Shown here: in pieces, positions 1-4,093 of the stretch
Layout of the letters: each line of letters starts with the position of its first letter
Numbering within the stretch: the stretch's first letter is position 1
Assembly (NCBI GenBank): GCA_023391275.1
Contig: JAEWBE010000012.1
Span: forward strand, 1 to 5,218
Length of the DNA stretch: 5,218 nt
Source of the DNA: Bacillota bacterium
GTDB taxonomy: Bacteria; Bacillota; Clostridia; Oscillospirales; Acutalibacteraceae
Direction of reading: 5' to 3'
Notes under the pieces: model-generated
The model's input: the letters and a program-made list of their open reading frames with translations, nothing else
Databases searched by the model: none
What the model was told of the DNA's origin: nothing
Translations under genes and position numbers: made by a program

Positions 1-394
1 CGACGATGGTGTCGAGCTTGTCGATCCAGCCGGCGGTCGCAAATTCGGAAACATAGACCACATCAAGAGCCATAACATCGACGCTTGTGTCCTGACTTGC
101 CAGCTTGTTGACGAAATCGTCGTGCAGATTATTTGAATTCTGTGGCAGGTTGTATCCCTGCACCTCAACGTTCGGATGTGCCGCATTGTATTCTTTGATG
201 AGTGCTCTGGTCGCATCGCCGACCCCTTCGTCATAGCCGAACGTGATCTTCACCTTTTCCGCACTCGAAGATGCCCCGGACGTACCGGCACTTGCGGCGG
301 ACGACGAACTTTGGCCCGAACTGCATGCGGAGACAGACGCCGACATAACCAGTGTCAGAAGCAGTGCTATAACTTTTGTAACTCTTTTTCTCAT
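1..394 (-). CDS. Sugar ABC transporter solute-binding lipoprotein (N-terminal part, runs off the left edge)
   Basis: The first 131 residues are present and the reading frame is open to the window edge. The protein begins MRKRVTKVIALLLTLVMSAS, a lipoprotein signal peptide with a basic n-region and a hydrophobic core, then VSAC with the lipid-modified Cys at residue 24. Next comes a Ser/Ala/Gly-rich flexible linker (about 25-45), as is usual where a lipoprotein is tethered to the outer face of the membrane. The mature domain starts at KVKITFGYDEG and continues with a family 1 extracellular solute-binding pattern: LIKEYNAAHPNVEVQ, DDFVNKLASQDTSVDVMALD and EFATAGWIDKLD. The last two blocks resemble the maltose/trehalose/alpha-glucoside branch. 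The ATG at 392-394 is fixed by a GGAGGA ribosome site at 401-406, 6 bases upstream. It lies 93 bp downstream of gtfA on the same strand, so it probably supplies that enzyme with sugar. Permease genes should follow beyond the left edge. Sugar identity is inferred from the neighbour, not from ligand residues. Confidence 0.9.
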   Translation of the reverse strand, partial: MRKRVTKVIALLLTLVMSASVSACSSGQSSSSAASAGTSGASSSAEKVKITFGYDEGVGDATRALIKEYNAAHPNVEVQGYNLPQNSNNLHDDFVNKLASQDTSVDVMALDVVYVSEFATAGWIDKLDTIV

Positions 395-416
395 AACTGA
401 TCCTCCCTGAATTTAA

Positions 417-445
417 ATTATAGATGATTCCTTCCAAAGGAAAGA
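417..445 (-). promoter_or_regulatory. Possible internal promoter before the solute-binding protein gene
   Basis: Read on the minus strand there is a perfect TATAAT (417-422), 22 bases before the ATG. Initiation would fall near 410, just ahead of the ribosome site. The -35 position at 17-bp spacing is only TCTTTC, a poor match to TTGACA. A transporter-only transcript made in addition to gtfA read-through is plausible because binding proteins are usually needed in excess, but the -10 match could be chance in AT-rich DNA. Confidence 0.35.
428..442. repeat. Short perfect inverted repeat between gtfA and the binding-protein gene
   Basis: Six-base arms TTCCTT and AAGGAA surround a 3-base spacer. 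It lies between the gtfA stop (488) and the binding-protein start (394), directly upstream of the TATAAT at 417-422. It could be a regulator site or a small RNA hairpin that separates the two cistrons. No T-run follows it, so it is not an intrinsic terminator. Confidence 0.35.
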
Positions 446-487
446 ACGACGAAGTGAATTTTGGGACGGGTGGAAGTGGAAATCCGG

Positions 488-1924
488 TCAGGAGAAGTAG
501 AACTCCATTTGAGGGCAGCTGATTTCGAAGGCATAGGTTCTCAGATTTGCCGACAGCTTTGCGACACAACTTCCACAGCTGCGCGTCATGGTGAGGCAGG
601 TTCCGTCTTCCGAAAGACCGCAGACCAGCTCTCCTGAAAAAGCGGGACATTCATTGCGGAATTTCATTAAATTCAGCAGTTTTTGTACAACTGGCCGACG
701 TGTCTCCCGTTCCAGTTCCGCAAGGGTATAATTATGGCGGTTGATGTCGCGCCCCTGTTTTGTTTTTTCCAGAAGCTCAATGTCATTTTTGCCCGCCAGC
801 ATTCCGACATAATACACCTGCGGGATTCCGGGGGCAAAGAACTGAATGGCGCGTGCCAGAAGATATGCCTGATCGTTTTCTCCCAGCGCGGAGTAATAGG
901 TACAGTTGATTTGGTAGATGTCCAGATTGTTATAGTTTGCGGTGCTGTATTCTTTTTTTACGTTTTTCCCTTTTATAAAGATGCTTGCTTTTGTTTGATT
1001 AATCTCTTCCCATGAAAGCAGATCAACCGCGTCGACGATTCCAATGCCGTCGTGTGTGTCCAGCGTAGTGAATTGATTTCGGGGGCAGATATCGAACCAG
1101 TGCTTGAGATGCTCTCCGTTTGCAAAATACAGCGCATGCAGCACCAGCATTGGCAGAGCGAAGTCGTACGTCCAGTACCCTTTCTCGGACATTTTTTTGT
1201 GGTAGGAATAGTGCTCATGGATTTCCGGCAGAACAATCGAGCCATAGGGTCTTACAATATCCGAAATCCATTCCAGCAGCTGCCAGATTTCAGGTTCAAC
1301 AAAAAAGCAATTGGTCCCACGTTTTTTGACCGCGTAAGCAAATGCGTCAAGCCGAATAATCGCTGCGCCCTTTTCGCACATATCTGAAAGCGTCCTGCGA
1401 AAAAACTCATGCGTCTTCGCAGAATGAACATTCAGGTCAATCTGCTCTTCGGAGAACGTGCACCATATCCGTTCGGATGTTCCGTCGCCGTACGTCACTT
1501 CAATGAAAGGATCACGCGGCTTCCTTTTATAGATCTTGTCCAATTCTTCTCGGGAAGGAGGAACGTCTCCCCAGAATCGATCAAAACTCAGGAACAAATC
1601 GCGGTACGGCGATTTCTCTTTATTTCTGATAAAATCCGAGAAAAATTCTGATTGGCGCGATATGTGGTTAATCATAAAATCAAACATGAGGTAAAAATGC
1701 TTCTGCAGAGCCGCAATATCTTCAAAGGTTCCGAACGCAGGGTTGACACGAGTGTAATCCGTAGGAGCAAATCCGCGATCAGCTGACGATGGAAAAAAAG
1801 GAAGAATATGAATGCCGCCTATGGCATCGAAAAAGAACTGTTCAACCGCCGTCTGCAAATCCTTTAGGTTTTTTCCCATGCTGTCCGCATATGTAATCAA
1901 CATGATTTTGTTACTGAATTTCAA
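488..1924 (-). CDS. gtfA: Sucrose phosphorylase (GH13 subfamily 18), TTG start
   Basis: Cytoplasmic enzyme converting sucrose and phosphate to alpha-D-glucose-1-phosphate and fructose, which conserves the glycosidic bond energy. The product is 478 residues from the TTG start and keeps the streptococcal GtfA/bifidobacterial SPase pattern throughout. Near the N-terminus is MLITYADSMGKNL, then HILPFFPSSADRGFAPTDY (substrate Asp49), MFDFMINHISRQS (His87), IYKRK (about 131-135), RLDAFAYAVKK (nucleophile Asp193), LPEIHEHY (acid/base Glu234), TTLDTHDGIGIVD (Asp292, transition-state stabiliser), YYSALGENDQAYLLARAIQ, and LAGKNDIELL...GRDINRH (Arg396). All catalytic residues are present. Start choice: a GTG nine bases further upstream (1931-1933) lies inside the AAGGAG ribosome site, so it cannot be used. 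TTG at 1922-1924 has ideal 8-base spacing and gives the same N-terminal length as S. mutans GtfA. The C-terminal domain is cysteine-rich (Cys426, 435, 443, 450, 453, 470). A related GH13_18 activity, such as on sucrose-6'-phosphate, is a less likely alternative. Confidence 0.96.
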   Translation of the reverse strand: MKFSNKIMLITYADSMGKNLKDLQTAVEQFFFDAIGGIHILPFFPSSADRGFAPTDYTRVNPAFGTFEDIAALQKHFYLMFDFMINHISRQSEFFSDFIRNKEKSPYRDLFLSFDRFWGDVPPSREELDKIYKRKPRDPFIEVTYGDGTSERIWCTFSEEQIDLNVHSAKTHEFFRRTLSDMCEKGAAIIRLDAFAYAVKKRGTNCFFVEPEIWQLLEWISDIVRPYGSIVLPEIHEHYSYHKKMSEKGYWTYDFALPMLVLHALYFANGEHLKHWFDICPRNQFTTLDTHDGIGIVDAVDLLSWEEINQTKASIFIKGKNVKKEYSTANYNNLDIYQINCTYYSALGENDQAYLLARAIQFFAPGIPQVYYVGMLAGKNDIELLEKTKQGRDINRHNYTLAELERETRRPVVQKLLNLMKFRNECPAFSGELVCGLSEDGTCLTMTRSCGSCVAKLSANLRTYAFEISCPQMEFYFS

Positions 1925-1932
1925 GAGTTTCA

Positions 1933-1938
1933 CTCCTT
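1933..1938 (-). promoter_or_regulatory. Ribosome binding site that sets the gtfA start
   Basis: Minus-strand AAGGAG. Its last G is the first base of the in-frame GTG, which rules that GTG out as initiator. Eight bases separate the site from TTG at 1922-1924. Confidence 0.85.
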
Positions 1939-1947
1939 ACGCTGTTT

Positions 1948-1975
1948 ATTATAGCGAAATTTTATAAATTGTCAA
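1948..1975 (-). promoter_or_regulatory. Sigma-A-type promoter of gtfA
   Basis: Minus strand: perfect TTGACA (1970-1975), 16-bp spacer, perfect TATAAT (1948-1953). Transcription should start near 1940-1941, leaving a leader of only about 16 bases that consists mostly of the ribosome site. No room remains for a riboswitch or attenuator, so control must act at initiation, in keeping with the operator over the -35 box. Confidence 0.85.
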
Positions 1976-1986
1976 TCGTTTGTAAA
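1969..1986. promoter_or_regulatory. LacI-family operator overlapping the gtfA -35 box
   Basis: Plus strand TTGTCAATCGTTTGTAAA is a dyad centred on the CG at 1977-1978. The two arms agree at 5 of 8 positions (pattern TTnnCAAnCGnTTGnnAA). A central CG flanked by CAA/TTG half-sites is characteristic of LacI-family operators, including those of sucrose repressors. Bound repressor would cover the TTGACA (1970-1975) and block RNA polymerase. The likely ligand is the divergently encoded LacI protein; CcpA is the main alternative. Confidence 0.65.
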
Positions 1987-2088
1987 AATTATCGTGTAAT
2001 AAAGCAAATAATACTTGATATTTTTGGGCGTTATGCCATTAATATTATCATATATTAGCAATTAAATGTTGATTTTTCGATTATTATA

Positions 2089-2109
2089 ATATTATGCGAT
2101 ACATAATAT
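2089..2109. repeat. Perfect 8-bp-arm palindrome in the divergent intergenic region
   Basis: Arms ATATTATG and CATAATAT surround a 5-base centre CGATA, giving a 21-bp site. It lies about 110 bp upstream of the gtfA -35 box and about 105 bp upstream of the repressor -10 candidate. It has no T-run suited to termination and codes for nothing. A protein-binding site is possible, but the arms are made mostly of A and T, so chance is a real competitor. Confidence 0.4.
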
Positions 2110-2191
2110 AGTCAATCCTTTTAAAATATGTTCGCAGTATCTTATACGAAATAACTTTTTTGCACACGCATTATTTCATGTCAGATTACAA

Positions 2192-2220
2192 TTTCTTTTA
2201 ATTCCAGAATGTGTTATAAT
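2192..2220 (+). promoter_or_regulatory. Promoter candidate for the LacI-family gene (extended -10)
   Basis: TATAAT at 2215-2220 is preceded by TGT, giving an extended -10 (TGnTATAAT). The -35 region at 17-bp spacing is TTTCTT, weak, which an extended -10 can offset. Initiation near 2227 would give a leader of roughly 100 bases before ATG 2325. Moderate strength suits a repressor gene. Confidence 0.5.
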
Positions 2221-2229
2221 AATTTCTTG

Positions 2230-2264
2230 ATGTACGACATTATTTCTGTGCGATATTTGATATC
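2230..2264. promoter_or_regulatory. Two small dyads just downstream of the repressor promoter
   Basis: ATGT-ACG-ACAT (2230-2240) and GATAT-TTG-ATATC (2252-2264) are perfect short inverted repeats at the expected transcription start and in the early leader. That position suits autoregulatory operators. Neither matches the gtfA operator closely, so the bound protein is unknown and chance is possible. Confidence 0.3.
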
Positions 2265-2280
2265 ATGCGTATTTCAAAAT

Positions 2281-2296
2281 TTGTAAGCGTATGACA
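2281..2296. promoter_or_regulatory. cre-like / LacI-type site in the repressor leader
   Basis: TTGTAAGCGTATGACA matches the left 11 positions of the CcpA cre consensus WTGNAANCGNWNNCA, but the terminal CA is displaced by one base (8 of 10 fixed positions match). It can also be read as an odd-centred dyad, TGTnA...TnACA. It lies 28 bp before the repressor ATG, downstream of the promoter candidate, where a bound protein would act as a roadblock. Confidence 0.4.
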
Positions 2297-2324
2297 TTAT
2301 CTTTTTTGAAAAGGAAAATGTTCT

Positions 2325-3305
2325 ATGGCTATTACGTTGAAAGACGTGGCCGCTAAGGCCGGCGTCACCATCACGACAGTTTCAAGAGTTCTGAACGACC
2401 GTGGACACATTAGCAAAAAGACGAAAGAAAAAGTGTATCAAGTAATTTCAGAACTAAATTACCACCCAAACGAAGCCGCCCGCTCGCTCATCAAGAAGCA
2501 CTCAAATATTATCGGCGTCATTGTCCCGACAGTGAAGAACCCTTTTTTTGCGGAAATCGTCGAATATCTGGAAGAATACGCATTCAAGCAGCAGCACAAA
2601 ATCATGCTGTGCAATTCTTACCACCAAAAAGAAAAGGAAATCGAATACATCGAAATGCTGAATTCCAACAAGGTCGCCGGTATTTTTATCTCCAGCCGTA
2701 CTTCAGGAATTGAACAGTATCTCACGTCAAATATGCCTATTGTTTCCTTCGAACGTGTTATAAGCGACCAAATTTCATCCGTTGCGTGCGACAATTACCA
2801 AGGCGGCATTTTAGCTACAAGGTGCCTGATTGAATGCGGATGCAAAAGCATTTGCCATATTGGCGGCGTTAGCGGACTGAATATGCCTGCTGATGAACGC
2901 TGTCGTGCCTTTTTGGACGAGTGTAAAAAAGCCGGAGTCGTCCACCATGTTTTTGATACCGAGGAATCGCAGTTCCAGTCAATGGATTACAGCGACTGGC
3001 TGGATCATATCCTATCGCAAGATCCAAATATTGACGGGATCTTCGCCAGCAGCGACATTATCGCTGCACAACTTATCTCTGTTTGTGCGAAACGGGGTAT
3101 TCGAATTCCTGATGAAATGAAAATCGTCGGGTATGATGATACGATTATCGCTTCGTGGGTAACTCCGAAGATCACTACTATACATCAGCCGCTTGAGCAA
3201 ATGTGCCGGTCCGCCATCAGTACTATTCTTCAGGATAAAGACAAAGAAAACCTGCCCACCCGTTCAATTTTCGGAGTAACGTTGATTCAACGGGAAACCA
3301 CCTGA
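2325..3305 (+). CDS. LacI/GalR-family transcriptional repressor, ScrR/SacR-like
   Basis: The product is 326 residues, normal length for the family. The N-terminal helix-turn-helix (about 4-23) reads TLKDVAAKAGVTITTVSRVL. The hinge helix follows at about 48-57 (PNEAARSLIK), with the Leu that intercalates at the central CpG of LacI operators. From residue 62 a periplasmic-binding-like effector domain begins (IIGVIVPTVKNPFFAEIVEYLE). Its landmarks are MLNSNKVAGIFISS, SFER (141-144), CDNYQGG (155-161), GIFASSD (238-244), KIVGYDD (266-272) and ITTIHQP (283-289). The order and spacing closely follow streptococcal ScrR. ATG 2325 has AAGGA at 2311-2315, 9 bases upstream. It is divergent from gtfA, so repression of gtfA and of the transporter, relieved by the imported sugar or a derivative, is the natural inference. 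The effector domain holds many cysteines (167, 171, 173, 177 and others). The specific effector cannot be read from the sequence. Confidence 0.93.
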   Translation: MAITLKDVAAKAGVTITTVSRVLNDRGHISKKTKEKVYQVISELNYHPNEAARSLIKKHSNIIGVIVPTVKNPFFAEIVEYLEEYAFKQQHKIMLCNSYHQKEKEIEYIEMLNSNKVAGIFISSRTSGIEQYLTSNMPIVSFERVISDQISSVACDNYQGGILATRCLIECGCKSICHIGGVSGLNMPADERCRAFLDECKKAGVVHHVFDTEESQFQSMDYSDWLDHILSQDPNIDGIFASSDIIAAQLISVCAKRGIRIPDEMKIVGYDDTIIASWVTPKITTIHQPLEQMCRSAISTILQDKDKENLPTRSIFGVTLIQRETT

Positions 3306-3517
3306 GCGTTGCGGTGTTGTTCGTTGTTGAAAAAATTATTCAAACAGTCAATTCCTAATATTATTGAAATTCTTATGAAGACTAAAGATATCAACGGATC
3401 CAAAGTATTCAAGAAGGCGGCTTCGATCACATGCTACATTCGTTATTTTAGAGCTATTTTCACGATACCTTTACTGATATGTGAATATCAATATTTCATT
3501 ACAATACAAAAAGGCAC

Positions 3518-3559
3518 AAAAAAGCCGTATCTGAAAACCATAACGGTTCTCTGATACGG
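3518..3559 (-). terminator. Intrinsic terminator, minus strand, weakly bidirectional
   Basis: The hairpin runs from 3525 to 3559. Outer arms CCGTATC and GATACGG pair over 7 bp, an inner GA/TC pairs over 2 bp, then AACC/GGTT pairs over 4 bp around loop ATAAC, with two single mismatches. On the minus strand the stem is followed by one C and six T's (3523-3518), then GTGCC and another T-run, a classic Rho-independent layout. On the plus strand only TCTTATT follows, so it may also weakly end the repressor transcript 220 bp after its stop. Confidence 0.75.
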
Positions 3560-3652
3560 TCTTATTGGACCATTTTGTATTCGAATTGTCGGCCCATCGC
3601 TTAGGAGTATAGCGTATGTCTTTTTTCGCTGTGCCAAATACCAACGCGCACA

Positions 3653-3896
3653 TTGCCCGGTTTCGTTTGGGGGTTGAGAGTCTATCTGTTTATCAGCGGG
3701 AACGGCAGGACAGGAAGGCTGACCATAAATTTCGATTTGATCCGCAGGGGATTTCCTGAGACCAACATCAAATTTTCCGCCCGAAAGAATGCTGCCTTTG
3801 ATGCATTTTACCGTGATGGAAGTGCCGATGCTATGGCGGAGTTAATTCGCGGGTTACGTGTCGGAACGGCTGGATGCGTTCTTATCCCTTCTATAA
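3653..3896 (+). pseudogene. Remnant of a Fic-domain protein gene (3' end, frameshifted, catalytic motif lost)
   Basis: The frame through 3680-3847 reads LFISGNGRTGRLTINFDLIR, then RRGFPETNIKFSARK, AAFDAFYRDGSADAMAELI. These are the Fic core and the helices after it, as in Fic AMPylators (motif HPFxxGNGR). Three lesions are visible. The catalytic His-Pro is replaced by Tyr-Leu (TAT CTG at 3683-3688; CAT CCG would need two C-to-T changes). After AELI an extra base near 3848 shifts the frame, and the expected ending AGYVSERLDAFLSLL resumes at 3849 with a stop at 3894-3896. Everything upstream of the motif, including any inhibitory helix, is missing or unrecognisable. An intact Fic protein of this type would be about 200 residues or longer. 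Only about 75 recognisable residues remain, so this is very probably non-functional. The left boundary is uncertain. Confidence 0.8.
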
Positions 3897-4093
3897 TGAT
3901 TTTTCAAGTCTCATTATTAGTCTCGTCCATATTTTACGGCCATGTTTGCGGCACATATCATACACCCGGTACACGGGCGTTATATTAGTCGCTGTTCTCG
4001 CTTGTTAAGATCAGAATGGAGAGATTCGTTGGCGGACCCGATGCACGGCTATGCAATGTCTTAAACGAATGCAGGAATTCAGAGCACCAACCT

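Larger units (their letters stand above)
3306..4093. other. 788-bp stretch without an intact gene, between the repressor gene and glpK
   Basis: From 3306 to about 3517 I see AT-rich DNA with no supported gene. A TTG-initiated 81-codon frame (3309-3554) has no ribosome site and no family resemblance, and it runs into the terminator hairpin. From 3518 to 3559 lies the minus-strand terminator. From about 3653 to 3896 lies the Fic remnant. From 3897 to 4093 nothing is recognisable apart from a weak CCCG/CGGG hairpin (about 3963-3975) with no T-run. The interval appears to be a site of gene decay between two functional blocks. Confidence 0.7.

Noticed and set aside
231..650. 139-codon minus-strand frame spanning the gtfA-lipoprotein junction
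   Set aside because: It is out of frame with two clearly recognised proteins that share its DNA.
1934..2324. CRISPR array or riboswitch in the AT-rich divergent region
   Set aside because: There are no regularly spaced repeats. The gtfA leader is only about 16 bases, and the repressor leader shows only short dyads without a known aptamer pattern.
3309..3554. 81-codon plus-strand frame after the repressor gene
   Set aside because: It uses TTG, has no ribosome site, shows no recognisable family pattern, and overlaps the terminator hairpin.
3574..3600. tRNA-like TTCGAAT in the gap after the terminator
   Set aside because: No acceptor stem, D-arm or anticodon arm can be built around it.
3616..3759. 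47-codon ATG frame with a well-placed AGGAG (3603-3607, 8-base spacing)
   Set aside because: The ribosome site is good, but the frame runs out of phase through the clear Fic motif coding and its product (MSFFAVPNTNAHIARF...) matches nothing I know. It may be the damaged start of the Fic remnant or chance, which is too weak for a gene call.
3306..4093. Insertion sequence as the cause of the gene-poor interval
   Set aside because: No transposase fragment, paired terminal inverted repeats or target duplication is visible. The hairpin at 3525-3559 is a self-contained terminator rather than an IS end.
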